A DNA stretch of 64,000 nucleotides from Niallia sp. NCCP-28 (GCF_023168165.1 NZ_BQYJ01000004.1:248001-312000), one strand, 5' to 3'. Shown: positions 36,778 to 46,917, counted from the first letter of the stretch. Notes: generated by a model from the letters alone, not told the origin. A program made the numbers and translations.

Positions 36778-37957
36778 AGAAGTATTTATTTCCATTTACC
36801 TTTGCATCTTTTCGTTTTTATTTAACCTTTCTAAATTGTTTCCGATAAACAAAAATAAAATAGTTTTTTGTACATCTTTTACAGAGAATCCTTATTTTAT
36901 TTACAAAGAACTAAAAAAACAAAAACTTGGTTGTGATATTGTTTTTTTAACAAATAATTCGACTTGCTATTCATTTTTTTCAACTAATGCTTCACCTAAC
37001 AGTAAAGTATTATATTTTTCGCCTAAAAAGGTTGTCACCTTTATTCATTCCATTTATCATTTAGCTACAGCAAAAGTTGTCTTAGTTGATAATTACTACG
37101 GGTTTCTAGCAAATATTAACTTTAAGAAAAAAGCAAACTGCATTCAAGTTTGGCATGCTAATGGAGCCATTAAACGCTTTGGTCTTCAAGATCCTTCTAT
37201 TAAAGATAGGAGCAAAAGAGCTATTAAACGCTTTTATAAAGTTTATCGAAAATTTGACTATATACTTGTTGGATCAAAAAAAATGGAAGATATATTCATT
37301 AAAGCATTTAATGCCTCAACAAAAAATATAAAAAGAACCGGTATACCTAGAACCGACATATTCTTACAAGAAGAATTAAAAGTTTCTCTTAAAAATAACC
37401 TTTATGCTAGTTATCCTATTCTTAAAAATAAAAAAGTAATTTTATATGCGCCGACTTTCAGGGACAGCAATGACAAAAATAACCAGTTCCCTATAGACTT
37501 GGAATTACTTAAAAACAGATTAGGAGAAAAGTATGTTTTTATTTTGAAACTACATCCTTCTGTAAAAATGAATAGCCTTTCTATTATGAAAAAAAGTGAT
37601 AATTTCCTATTAGATTTATCCAGTTATTCAAATATGAATGATTTATTATTTATTACTGATTTTCTCATAACGGATTACTCTTCTATTCCCTTTGAATTTT
37701 CCTTTATGCAAAAACCAATGCTATTTTATCCATATGACTTAAAAGATTACGAAGAATCGAGGGGATTCTGGCAATCTTATGAAAGCTTAGTCCCAGGACC
37801 AATTGCATTTTCAACTCATGATATTATTGAAATAATTACTCAAAATCGATTTGATCTCCATTTAATCAAGCAATTCCATGAAGATTGGAATACCTATTCT
37901 CGAGGGAAATCCAGCAAAAATGTCATAAACTTGATAAAAGAATGCATGAACCATTAA
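36770..37957 (+). CDS. tagB: CDP-glycerol:polyol glycerophosphotransferase (TagB/TarF-like, 395 aa)
   Basis: A single-domain member of the Glyphos_transf family without the N-terminal modules of the larger polymerases. An N-terminal hydrophobic, membrane-associated segment (residues ~5-22) precedes the catalytic domain with VWHANGAIKRFG (catalytic His), GIPRTDIF, APTFRDSND, HPSVKMN, MNDLLFITDFLITDYSSIPFE and VPGPIAF. Size and coupling to tagD suggest the primase TagB or the short glycerophosphate adder TarF; sequence alone does not separate them. Confidence 0.8.
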   Translation: MVREVFISIYLCIFSFLFNLSKLFPINKNKIVFCTSFTENPYFIYKELKKQKLGCDIVFLTNNSTCYSFFSTNASPNSKVLYFSPKKVVTFIHSIYHLATAKVVLVDNYYGFLANINFKKKANCIQVWHANGAIKRFGLQDPSIKDRSKRAIKRFYKVYRKFDYILVGSKKMEDIFIKAFNASTKNIKRTGIPRTDIFLQEELKVSLKNNLYASYPILKNKKVILYAPTFRDSNDKNNQFPIDLELLKNRLGEKYVFILKLHPSVKMNSLSIMKKSDNFLLDLSSYSNMNDLLFITDFLITDYSSIPFEFSFMQKPMLFYPYDLKDYEESRGFWQSYESLVPGPIAFSTHDIIEIITQNRFDLHLIKQFHEDWNTYSRGKSSKNVINLIKECMNH

Positions 37958-38012
37958 TATTGGATATCAGAATAAACAATTGATTTTAATAGAGCTACTT
38001 TTATTTTAGTAT

Positions 38013-38080
38013 AAAAAATCGTCTTTTCTTAAATGGTGGCTTAGCGATTTCCACTTTGAAGAAAAGACGATTTTTTTATT
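38013..38080 (+). terminator. Terminator of tagD-tagB
   Basis: AAATCGTCTTTTCTT and AAGAAAAGACGATTT form a 15-bp stem enclosing a GC-containing loop, followed by seven Ts. Confidence 0.9.
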
Positions 38081-38169
38081 GGTAATCTAACTATTAATAA
38101 AAAACATTAAGCTGCACTCAAACAACACTTTTTATAAATAAAAAAATCCGAGATTTCTGCCATACGAAA

Positions 38170-40206
38170 CTAGTCTCGATTATTTTGGAGTTGTGTGCTT
38201 CTTTCATTAAAAACTATTATTTTTAACAATTTATCGATGTAACTTTTATAATATCTGCTTTCAAAATGATGGGGGCCAGCATTTACTGGATGATCAATGC
38301 TTCCAATATAATTATAGCTAGTTAGATCCAAGTAATGAGCATCTGGAAGTTCATTTAAAAAATAGCTATTCATATATTCCCAAACCGTATTAAAATGTTC
38401 ATACTCACTTTTACTTATATAACCTTTATCAATAAAAGAGTGAAGATCATTATTTTCATCATAAAATTTATCGATTAGCCCACCTTTATTTAAAATAATT
38501 TTATTAGATGGAACTATCTTTATTATTTTATTAATAAATTCATCACAAGATTTTCTCCATAATTCAAGAAACTCAGGCTTTTTATTATTTAATAAAGTTG
38601 TCGTAACAGATAAGTGATTGCGATAATAATTGGATCTTTTTATTGAACTATTTAAACCAAGTATTTTATTGTCATCCAACAAAATAACTCCATGAGTTGC
38701 ATCTACAAAAAAATCAATAATTAAATAATCAAAATCATTCTCTTCTAAATCTTGAAATATGGACTTTTTATACTCTCTTTCCACATTCATTAAATCTGCC
38801 TCTGATAAATCTAGGTATTTATTTTTATCAAATTCCACTTTTTCGCTATTCATACTGGCAATAGAAGGTTGAAAATTCGTATATACTATTTGAAAAAAAT
38901 CTTTATAGTCGGGATTAAAAAACTTTTTTTGAGAATTGAATGCAGATCTTGAATAACATGATCCGACAATTGCTAATTTATATGGATTCCCTTGAACTTT
39001 CATCATATCAAATGAAATAAAACTCTTTCCATTCATATTAATTTGCAATGACTCTACCCTAAATCGATATTTATGCGGTTCTTTAATTATTATTTTTTCA
39101 GAATACTTTTTCCCCTGTATAGTATATGATACGATTAATTTGAATGTTTGACTTCTAGAAGAATTAACTCTATCTAAGAAATCATTAAAATCGATATGCA
39201 CAAGAATTAAATTCTCTTCTAAATTTGTAAATTCAATATTCTCGAAGAAAATATACTCCCTTTTATTTCTTATTTTAAACTCCCTGTCTAAACTTACTGA
39301 AACATTTTCTATCGGAATTATACTCAACAAATTTTTGGCATTAATTTTAAACTGTATAGAATTATCCAGTATTTCATAACTTTCAAGATAAATATCAAAT
39401 CCTGTTTTCTCAACATGCATTTGCAACATGTTTTGAGAATTTTTATTTATTTTTGCTTTAACATTATTTGTTAGTTCAATTTCTTGTACATTAAGACTAT
39501 TTTTTATTTTAATTGGGTATTGAAAGCTAATATTGTCTTCTTCAAATAATGCTGTAATATCTAGTTTAGTTTTACTTTCATAGCCACCTAATAAATTTAA
39601 TTGTTCTTTTTCTATCTCATACTCGTAATTATCAAGTTGTTGCAAATAAATGTTTTCTCTATAAAGCTGCAAGTCAAATATCTTTTTTCCTATTATTATT
39701 GCTTTTGGATAAATGGTTTGACCGCTAGGGAAATCCAAGAAAAATTTAACTGAATTTTCTATGATAGCCACTTCTTTAATAATTGGATCGATATTATTTG
39801 CTTGAATTTTAAGTGCAATTTTGTTTCCTTTTGTAATATATGGTTTTATTTTGCTTAGTTTATTTAATGGGGTATAATCATAGCTTTCATTAAATTTTTT
39901 TCCATTAAAAGGATGTTTTAAATTATAATACCCATCTGAATTTTTGACATGTATATCAACAATATTTTTTTGCCCTTGGATGGAAGTAAATAAATTCAAG
40001 AACATATTTAAATTTATTGTCACAACATATTCTTCTTCTATTTTTTCAGATTTAATGGCTATTTCTTGATCATATTCAATAGAATTCCAAACATCTTTAT
40101 CCCTTGTTCTTAAACTAAGATAAATATCATTGTCAATTGTTTTATCTGTATCAAATATTATTTTTATTTCTTTATTTTCAAAATAAAATTCCTTTATCTT
40201 AAACAA
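38170..40206 (-). CDS. DUF6270/SGNH-like protein with teichoic-acid-polymerase-type beta modules (678 aa)
   Basis: The C-terminal ~270 residues start with LAIVGSCYSRSAFN (~412-425) and end with the DHPVNAGPHHFE motif (~650), the conserved ends of DUF6270. They look like SGNH-hydrolase blocks I and V (Ser/Cys nucleophile region, Asp-x-x-His-like end). The first ~400 residues are beta-rich modules resembling those before the catalytic domains of the 705-aa and 989-aa polymerases (LSLRTRDKDVW..., KPYITKGNKIALK). There is no signal peptide or membrane helix, so it is cytoplasmic. The WTA setting suggests modification of the growing polymer, for example acyl transfer or esterase. The activity is unproven. 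Confidence 0.6.
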   Translation of the reverse strand: MFKIKEFYFENKEIKIIFDTDKTIDNDIYLSLRTRDKDVWNSIEYDQEIAIKSEKIEEEYVVTINLNMFLNLFTSIQGQKNIVDIHVKNSDGYYNLKHPFNGKKFNESYDYTPLNKLSKIKPYITKGNKIALKIQANNIDPIIKEVAIIENSVKFFLDFPSGQTIYPKAIIIGKKIFDLQLYRENIYLQQLDNYEYEIEKEQLNLLGGYESKTKLDITALFEEDNISFQYPIKIKNSLNVQEIELTNNVKAKINKNSQNMLQMHVEKTGFDIYLESYEILDNSIQFKINAKNLLSIIPIENVSVSLDREFKIRNKREYIFFENIEFTNLEENLILVHIDFNDFLDRVNSSRSQTFKLIVSYTIQGKKYSEKIIIKEPHKYRFRVESLQINMNGKSFISFDMMKVQGNPYKLAIVGSCYSRSAFNSQKKFFNPDYKDFFQIVYTNFQPSIASMNSEKVEFDKNKYLDLSEADLMNVEREYKKSIFQDLEENDFDYLIIDFFVDATHGVILLDDNKILGLNSSIKRSNYYRNHLSVTTTLLNNKKPEFLELWRKSCDEFINKIIKIVPSNKIILNKGGLIDKFYDENNDLHSFIDKGYISKSEYEHFNTVWEYMNSYFLNELPDAHYLDLTSYNYIGSIDHPVNAGPHHFESRYYKSYIDKLLKIIVFNERSTQLQNNRD

Positions 40207-40682
40207 TATATTTCTACTCCTTAAATTATATTTATAGTAAAAAAAGCATGATAAAATCTCACTTTTCGAATATTAAAGTATAAATTTTTATTGAAACAAA
40301 CAAGTTTTTAAGAAAAGAACCATTTTTTAAATCCTTAATCTAGAAATTATCAAATTAATTATTTTAGTAAAATAATTAATTTGATAATTTCGGAAAATCC
40401 AAGAACTTACATCTATTCCTTATCTAATCAGGTTATTTTAGAATTAACCCTATTATTATAATCACAAATTATGCTGCAGTATACCATTTTAAAAAAGGAA
40501 CATAAATAGAGATACTATTATTTTTATTAATCAGAAAAGAAATAATAAAAATCTTATTCTATTTAGAATAGATATAATACAAATTCCTCTTAAAAAAACA
40601 GAGGCTTTACCATATACTTTGTATTTAAGTGCTTTCCGCAAAAGTTCTTAATTACACTTTTATCTAAAAGGAATGAATATAA
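40207..40682. other. Divergent intergenic region with a long AT palindrome
   Basis: About 475 bp of very AT-rich DNA between the divergent DUF6270 and beta-helix genes. Apart from the palindrome at 40343-40391 no feature is supported; promoters for both genes must lie here. Confidence 0.6.
40343..40391. repeat. Perfect 49-bp AT-rich palindrome
   Basis: Arms of 24 bp (40343-40366 and 40368-40391) are exact reverse complements around a single G. It lies between two divergently transcribed genes, not after one, so it is not an ordinary terminator. It could extrude as a cruciform or act as an operator. Confidence 0.9.
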
Positions 40683-41852
40683 TTGACTAAATTTAAACTA
40701 TTACTTTTATTACTAATAACTATAATATTGATATTAATAATACCATTAGTTCATCCTATTATTAATACTTCTAAACCCCTTGTGCAAAAAAATAATAAAC
40801 CCTTTGATGCTAAAGTCCTGGAGCTTTTAGATAAGGATTATAAAATAATGGAGCTAACCTTTTATCCTAATGCTGATCCAACAATCATAATTCAAAATGC
40901 TTTAAATGAGGCGAAAAATTCAACAAAACCAATTAAAATTATAGTTCCTCCGGGGCAATACAAACTAACGCAAAGCTTACATATTTATAGTAATACTTGG
41001 CTTCATTTCTCAAATAATACCGTATTAAAAAAAGCAACAAACCATCACGAGATTATGCTAATTAATGGGGATTTTCATGATTCTTATCAAGAATATAATG
41101 GAAATTCTAATATTGTTGTAGATGGCGGAATATGGGATGCAGAAGGAGCTGATCCATCAGTTTGGACACCTTCCATTTTTGGATTTGCCCACGGTAAAAA
41201 TATTATTATACAAAATGTTGTCTTAAAAAATATTTCTGGTGGACATGCTATTGATTGTGCCGGCAATAAAAATATTATTATTCAAGACAGCAAATTCTTA
41301 GGATTTAATATTTCTAATAAAAATAACTATGTGGAAGCAATACAAATTGATGGGATGATTTCTTCTAAAGCCTTCAGAAGATTTGGGGACGTAGACTCTA
41401 CTGTCACTAAAAATATTTTAATTCAAAACAACTATTTCGGTAATTCCCATGTAAAAACAATGAAACCATGGGGAGTGGGAATTGGCAGTCACTCAGCTTT
41501 GCATAATCATCCTCATTCCACTATCAGAATAATCAACAATACTTTTGAAGGGCTTTCGCTTGCTGCTATTAAAGCTTATAACTGGAGCGATGTAATAATT
41601 AAAGGAAATAAAATGATTGATTGTTATGTCGGAATCCAAATAGAGGGCAATGGAGTTTATTACCTTGAAACGGGGAATAAAGAGTCTGGAGAATTAGCTA
41701 TCGACAACTTTCATGTAACTTCTAATAAATTCTATAATATAGAGAACTCTTCTATTTTAATAACTAAAAGCAAAAATCCCCTCGAACAAATTATTATGAA
41801 AAATAATCTTTATCAAAATTCAGCAACACAACTTACTATCTTAGGCAATTAA
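40683..41852 (+). CDS. Membrane-anchored right-handed beta-helix (pectate-lyase-fold) protein
   Basis: A 389-aa protein with an N-terminal hydrophobic helix (residues ~5-26, no clear cleavage site) and an extracellular domain of beta-helix repeats from ~70 on. These include IIVPPGQYKLTQSL, NIVVDGGIWDAEG, NIIIQNVVLKNISGGHAID, NILIQNNYF and IRIINNTFEG, the coils of pectate-lyase/glycoside-hydrolase-28-like folds. The TTG start at 40683 follows AAAAGGA by 10 nt. It lies between WTA polymerase-type genes and ends in its own terminator. Wall polysaccharide binding or cleavage is inferred; no catalytic residues were assigned. Confidence 0.75.
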   Translation: MTKFKLLLLLLITIILILIIPLVHPIINTSKPLVQKNNKPFDAKVLELLDKDYKIMELTFYPNADPTIIIQNALNEAKNSTKPIKIIVPPGQYKLTQSLHIYSNTWLHFSNNTVLKKATNHHEIMLINGDFHDSYQEYNGNSNIVVDGGIWDAEGADPSVWTPSIFGFAHGKNIIIQNVVLKNISGGHAIDCAGNKNIIIQDSKFLGFNISNKNNYVEAIQIDGMISSKAFRRFGDVDSTVTKNILIQNNYFGNSHVKTMKPWGVGIGSHSALHNHPHSTIRIINNTFEGLSLAAIKAYNWSDVIIKGNKMIDCYVGIQIEGNGVYYLETGNKESGELAIDNFHVTSNKFYNIENSSILITKSKNPLEQIIMKNNLYQNSATQLTILGN

Positions 41853-41856
41853 TGAA

Positions 41857-41909
41857 AGAAGGGAACCTTCCTAAAGTCATTAGACTTAGAAAGGTTCCCT
41901 TCTTTTTTT
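41857..41909. terminator. Bidirectional terminator between convergent genes
   Basis: GAAGGGAACCTT and AAGGTTCCCTTC pair across a 24-nt loop, with Ts on the plus strand; it serves both the beta-helix gene and the 989-aa gene. Confidence 0.88.
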
Positions 41910-44877
41910 AATTTAGTATATTTAACAACCGCTTTCCCAATTGGCGCACGAGCGGCCTTTCATTATATTTTCTCCACATAGCTCTGAGTAATAAATTTCT
42001 TTTTACTTTCGCTTCAAAGCTTTCAGGAGCAGTGATTTCTTTTTCTTTCAGGCTGATTTGTTTAAAGATACGTTCACTATTATTTTGATCGATATATTTA
42101 AAATAATTCCCTCTAATTGAACTATATTCCTCTTTTTCTTGGAAAGAATTATTAATAAACATGTTTAATTTTCCAATTAACTCAGGTGCAGTATACGCTA
42201 CTTCACCGAATATATCCTTCTTAAGATCCATATAGCTTCCCTGATTTTCCATATATTTCTCTAAATCGAAGTGGAAAAATAATGTAGGCTTTTTCTGATA
42301 ATACATTTCCCATGCCACACTTGAATAGTCTGTTATTAATAAGCTAGATCTCATTAATAAATCATTTATACGAGCCTCGCCAAACTGATATATTCTAATG
42401 TTGTCAAACGATTTTGTAAAGTTTGAAACATATGGCATAAACTTTGGATGCACATAGAAGTTCAAGATAATATTTTGTTCTTTTAACACTCTATAAAGAT
42501 CTTCAGATTGTAAAATTGCATTGTATTGCTGATAGTATTCTGATGATATAAATTGCTCATCATCTACTTCTTCTAGCCAATTTCTCCATGTTGGCATCAA
42601 CAAAATCTCTTTCTGATCTGTATCTTTTATTTTATTTTGAACAACATCCCATCTAGCCAACCCAGTAACAATAATGTCCTCTTCCTTATAATCAAAGTAA
42701 GTTTCCACTATTTTTTTCTCGAAATCAGATGAGACTACAAACATATCTGCACCAGTTGCAGAACCAGCTTTAAAGGTATTATCTACACGCTTTAAACCTA
42801 ATACTCCATGTTGCAAAAATACAAATTTCTTTCTATCCACATACTGACGTATAACTCCTGTCGAAACTCTCCAAGCATAACCATGACCTTTTGATTCCGA
42901 AGAAATTATCAGCTTTGATGCCAATAGTAAAATTAGATGCTTTGTGCTCATAAAATAAACGACATTTTTTTTATAGGGTTCTAAATTTTTCTCGTCTGGG
43001 GACCCCTTTTTGATTACATAATAGATATTCTTTTCCTTATGATTTTCGTAGCAATATTTAAAGAAATAAAAACTATTGTCTTGTGCCGTCTCTGAATATT
43101 TTTCATGTATTAGCCAAACAGGCTTCCACTGAAAATAAATAAATAAAAGGTGATATAAAATAAAGGCTGTATACTCATTGATCTTATATTTAAGAGATTC
43201 ATATTCGCCCATTTGTCTATAAGTAATACTTAAACAATTATTAATTGTAATATAAGGATAAATCATATAATTTTCTTTATTTACTATACTATACTTGATC
43301 ATCCGATGTTTTAACTTTTGTTTAATGGTTACTTTATGATTATGAAGACGTATAAACCTTTGTTCTCCATTCGACACATCAACTACAGCATAAAAATCCC
43401 AATAAAATTGTTCTAATATTAAATCCTCTAAATTTATATGCACTGTAAATTTGCTTACATTAGGACTAACAGAAACTTCTTGTTCTTTAGGGGCTAATAT
43501 TACCCTAGATTTATCCTGTCTCAGTCTTAGAGCAATCCCTTTCACTACAAAATTATCGGTTTCTTTCATTTTAACGGTTGCAGTCAGCCTAAGTACTCCT
43601 TTTTCTATTTGTAAAGAAGATAAATCTGACATTGCAGGATACTTAGAATTTATATATTGCTCTTCTGTACAAAAATAAAAAGAGAGTTCATGATCCTTTG
43701 TCAAATAAGGAGAAACCCCATTTCCTTGACTAACTATTGGTTTATATCCAATAATTTTCCCTATTTCGGAATTAATCGTTGTATTATATAAACCTATCCT
43801 TTTCTCTTCCGTATAAAAATCATATTGTATCTTTACCGATAAATCCCATCTTCCAGAAATATCAGCTAAAACATCTAATTGTGATATAGGAATGCTGATT
43901 TCCTCTTTCCCATTATTTACAATGCTATTAATTTGCAGATTTAACTTTTCACTGCTTTTTCTTTTCTTTAGGAAAAAAGTTGCTTTCTTAGCAAGTTCTA
44001 GCTCCATTGCGTTAATTTGAAATTTAATATTGTTGCCTTCTAGCTTATAGTTTTCCGCATGTAATTGCCCTTTAAATTTTTTATTCAAATTATTTTCTTG
44101 AATAATTTTCTTTTTTAGAGAAAAGACAAATTTATTTTCCTTATTCTCTAACTGTATATTTAATCGACTTCTTTCTAGATTTTTTCCTTTATATCCTTCT
44201 AAATATACATTCCATTTTTTATTTTTATTTAGCATTGCCAAATCTTTTTTGTTTATAATAATCATTTTTCGGCTGCTGTCTAGCATAAATGGGATAGAAC
44301 AAACCTCTCCTTTGTTCTTCATATATAAATGAATCGTTTTACCGAAGCTGAAAGGAATCTTATTTTTTAAATGGAGATAAACTTTAGGTTTGCTTTCCCT
44401 AATTTCTTTTACTTTCTGTGTATAATTAACTATATTAAAACTTTTCTCTTCCAAAAAAAATAAATTGCCAGAATGGATGGATAGACCGTTTCTTTCAGTT
44501 AAATATGGTATCATGCTGTCCGCTCTTGTATTAGTTAATATAGGAGATAAATATCTTATTTTTTCTGAAGCAACCGGAGCATTATATAATCCAATCCGTT
44601 GTTGCACCTTTCCTTGTTTAGACTCCAAATAAAAGTCCCAACGTCCGCTTCCCATTTGACTTAATTGATTTAAATCAATTTTAAAAACAAAATTATCTTT
44701 TTTTTGTTTTATTTTTGCATTTAATTTAATTGTATTTTGTTTTTTACGATTCTTTAATACTACATGGTAAGAGCTATCTCTATCTTGCCCAGAACTAGGA
44801 AGCGTAAAAATCAGTACATTTCCATCCCATGAGACTTGATCAATTGTTATCCTTTTTTTATTTCTTCCCTGCACCAT
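41908..44877 (-). CDS. Large TagF-type polyol-phosphate transferase with three N-terminal modules (989 aa)
   Basis: The catalytic GT-B domain occupies residues ~575-965: FLQHGVLGLKRVD (His nucleophile region, 'QHG' instead of 'WHA'), TGLARWDVV, MPTWRNWLEE, HPKFMPY, INDLLMRSSLLITDYSSVAWEMY. Before it lie three beta-rich modules of ~150-180 aa, each ending in a 'RWDFYLE...RIGLYN...PYLT..NGLS' pattern (near residues 105-155, 345-400 and 480-530). It is about 280 residues longer than the usual TagF. It probably acts on teichoic acid or a related capsular polyol-phosphate polymer. Substrate cannot be read from sequence. Confidence 0.78.
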   Translation of the reverse strand: MVQGRNKKRITIDQVSWDGNVLIFTLPSSGQDRDSSYHVVLKNRKKQNTIKLNAKIKQKKDNFVFKIDLNQLSQMGSGRWDFYLESKQGKVQQRIGLYNAPVASEKIRYLSPILTNTRADSMIPYLTERNGLSIHSGNLFFLEEKSFNIVNYTQKVKEIRESKPKVYLHLKNKIPFSFGKTIHLYMKNKGEVCSIPFMLDSSRKMIIINKKDLAMLNKNKKWNVYLEGYKGKNLERSRLNIQLENKENKFVFSLKKKIIQENNLNKKFKGQLHAENYKLEGNNIKFQINAMELELAKKATFFLKKRKSSEKLNLQINSIVNNGKEEISIPISQLDVLADISGRWDLSVKIQYDFYTEEKRIGLYNTTINSEIGKIIGYKPIVSQGNGVSPYLTKDHELSFYFCTEEQYINSKYPAMSDLSSLQIEKGVLRLTATVKMKETDNFVVKGIALRLRQDKSRVILAPKEQEVSVSPNVSKFTVHINLEDLILEQFYWDFYAVVDVSNGEQRFIRLHNHKVTIKQKLKHRMIKYSIVNKENYMIYPYITINNCLSITYRQMGEYESLKYKINEYTAFILYHLLFIYFQWKPVWLIHEKYSETAQDNSFYFFKYCYENHKEKNIYYVIKKGSPDEKNLEPYKKNVVYFMSTKHLILLLASKLIISSESKGHGYAWRVSTGVIRQYVDRKKFVFLQHGVLGLKRVDNTFKAGSATGADMFVVSSDFEKKIVETYFDYKEEDIIVTGLARWDVVQNKIKDTDQKEILLMPTWRNWLEEVDDEQFISSEYYQQYNAILQSEDLYRVLKEQNIILNFYVHPKFMPYVSNFTKSFDNIRIYQFGEARINDLLMRSSLLITDYSSVAWEMYYQKKPTLFFHFDLEKYMENQGSYMDLKKDIFGEVAYTAPELIGKLNMFINNSFQEKEEYSSIRGNYFKYIDQNNSERIFKQISLKEKEITAPESFEAKVKRNLLLRAMWRKYNERPLVRQLGKRLLNILN

Positions 44878-45163
44878 TTCATCTCCCGTTCCTCTTTTTA
44901 ATCACCTTTACTAGACTGCCTAGCTTAATAATATAATTATAATGTTTTTACAATCTATTACAATGCAAATACAACAATTCCTATTAGCGGATTAATGAAA
45001 ATAGCTATTTTTCCCCATCACTGGAAACAAGTTTCTCTTTTGTTTTCCTGCTATTAATGGACTAAATATTTATTAAACTTCACATACATACATCATCTAT
45101 TTGAATAAAAATACAGCAAAAACCCATTCGCATCCTCTAAAAAAATGTCCTTAATCATATTCA

Positions 45164-45640
45164 TCAAAATTTATTATTCCACTTCAAATACCATATTATC
45201 CCGAATATTCCACCAATGCTGTCCACTACAACATCCTCCCACAATGGCGTTCTGCCACTTGTAAAACTTTGATGAAATTCGTCTAATGCTGCGTAGCAAA
45301 TAACGATTACAAAACTGATCATGGCCATCCGCTTCTTATTGACTAAAAAATGAGCTAATGCTCTTATTGTAAAAAACGCCAAAAGGAAAAATACAGTAAG
45401 ATGGGATGCCTTTCGAATAAAAAATTCGATAAAATGAGCCACGCCTAATGCTGATACACTAATTTCTTTACCGGCATAGGAAAATGATATCCACGAAAGC
45501 AGTTTATTTAATAGTGCAGATTGATTGAGTGAAGCAAGCCATGGGGTAATGTCCTGATCTTTGTATGGCTGAGATGAAAAAGCGAAAATGGTAACTAATA
45601 TGAAGATGACTGGCGCTATTGCAATTACAATTTTTTTCAT
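45164..45640 (-). CDS. VanZ family membrane protein
   Basis: A 158-aa protein with about four transmembrane helices and the VanZ signature: FSSQPYKDQDITPW near the N-terminus, HFIEFFIRKASHLTVFFLLAF in the middle and CYAALDEFHQSFTSGRTPLWEDVVVDSIGGIFG at the C-terminus. VanZ proteins are linked to glycopeptide and lipoprotein-antibiotic tolerance and to envelope stress, but the mechanism is unclear. It stands alone between WTA genes. Confidence 0.9.
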   Translation of the reverse strand: MKKIVIAIAPVIFILVTIFAFSSQPYKDQDITPWLASLNQSALLNKLLSWISFSYAGKEISVSALGVAHFIEFFIRKASHLTVFFLLAFFTIRALAHFLVNKKRMAMISFVIVICYAALDEFHQSFTSGRTPLWEDVVVDSIGGIFGIIWYLKWNNKF

Positions 45641-45883
45641 TGTATAGTCCTTTCCCTATCCTTAAAAATGCTCCGCTATTTTATTTATAGCTCTTGAAAT
45701 TTTTTATTTATGAATGAAATTGCTCTTTTAAAAGAAACTATATGATAAATAAACCTATAGTTTCTTTTAATAGTTTATATTTTACTATCTCTTCTAGAAA
45801 AACCATATGAAATCTTTGCAATTTCTGCTATTCTTTATATTAGTTTTATCATTTTTTGTCAAGATATGGAGGTTTTTATAAGT

Positions 45884-46813
45884 ATGAGTTCAGATAAACC
45901 AAAACGAAAAAAAAGAACATGGCTTCGTGTCACTGGAATAGTACTTTTGCTTTTAATTATCGGTATTGGCGCATATGCCTTCACCGTTTGGAATTCACTT
46001 ACCAATGCTGTAGATACGATGCATCAGCCGGTTGAGCGTGAGACAAATAAACGTGAAAATTCATTAAGTTTAAGCAAAAAAGAGCCATTTTCTGTATTAA
46101 TGCTTGGTGTAGATGAGCGTGAGGGTGATAGTGGCCGTTCTGATACGATGATCGTATTAACAGTTAATCCAGAAAAGAAATCAGTTAAAATGTTGAGTAT
46201 TCCAAGGGACACTCGCACAGAAATTGTCGGCCATGGCACAACAGATAAAATCAACCATGCATATGCATTTGGCGGTGTTGCTATGTCTATGGATACAGTA
46301 GAGAACTTCTTGGACATTCCAATTGATTATTATATGCAAATTAATATGGAAGGTTTTAAAGATATCGTAGACGCTGTGGGCGGAGTAACCGTAAATAATG
46401 ATTTAGACTTTACGTATGAAGGTGTTCATTTCGCAAAAGGCTCAATCACTTTAGATGGTGAAGATGCACTTAAATTCTCACGCATGAGAAAACAAGATCC
46501 TAGAGGCGACTTTGGCCGCCAATTAAGACAGCGCATGATTATACAGGCTGTATTAAAAGAAGGAGCCAGCCTCAACTCTTTAACAAACTTCAATGATATA
46601 TTCTCTGCATTAAGCAAAAACATTAAAACAAACTTAACATTTGACGAAATGGTTGATATACAAAAAAACTATAAAGACGCAGCTGGCAATATTGATCAAA
46701 TGACCATTACTGGAACAGGCCAAACAATCAATAAAATTTGGTACCTTGTAGTATCTGATGCCGAAAAAACAAAAATCCAGAATGAATTAAAAGACCATTT
46801 AGAAGTAAAATAA
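45884..46813 (+). CDS. lytR: LytR-CpsA-Psr (LCP) family wall polymer ligase, second copy
   Basis: A 309-aa protein. The start at 45884 (MSSDKPKRKKRTWLRV) has GGAGG 11 nt upstream. A Lys/Arg-rich cytoplasmic tail, one transmembrane helix (~15-37) and the LCP domain follow, with RSDTMIVLTVN, LSIPRDTRTEI, DKINHAYAFGG and FSRMRKQDPRGDFGRQLRQR (lipid pyrophosphate binding). It differs clearly from the 23891 copy and lacks its Ser/Thr tail, so the two are not recent duplicates. Its position just before tarIJ suggests that it ligates the ribitol-type polymer. Confidence 0.93.
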   Translation: MSSDKPKRKKRTWLRVTGIVLLLLIIGIGAYAFTVWNSLTNAVDTMHQPVERETNKRENSLSLSKKEPFSVLMLGVDEREGDSGRSDTMIVLTVNPEKKSVKMLSIPRDTRTEIVGHGTTDKINHAYAFGGVAMSMDTVENFLDIPIDYYMQINMEGFKDIVDAVGGVTVNNDLDFTYEGVHFAKGSITLDGEDALKFSRMRKQDPRGDFGRQLRQRMIIQAVLKEGASLNSLTNFNDIFSALSKNIKTNLTFDEMVDIQKNYKDAAGNIDQMTITGTGQTINKIWYLVVSDAEKTKIQNELKDHLEVK

Positions 46814-46814
46814 C

Positions 46815-46848
46815 AGGTGAAGGGAGCTTTTCCCTTCACCTTCTTTTA
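46815..46848 (+). terminator. Terminator of the second LCP gene
   Basis: AGGTGAAGGGA and TCCCTTCACCT form an 11-bp stem with a short loop, followed by TCTTTT. Confidence 0.88.
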
Positions 46849-46917
46849 TAACAAAAACTGTTTTCTAAAAGATTGTTGTTTTTTATAAGTTTTATGACTG
46901 AACCCTGTTGTTAAACA

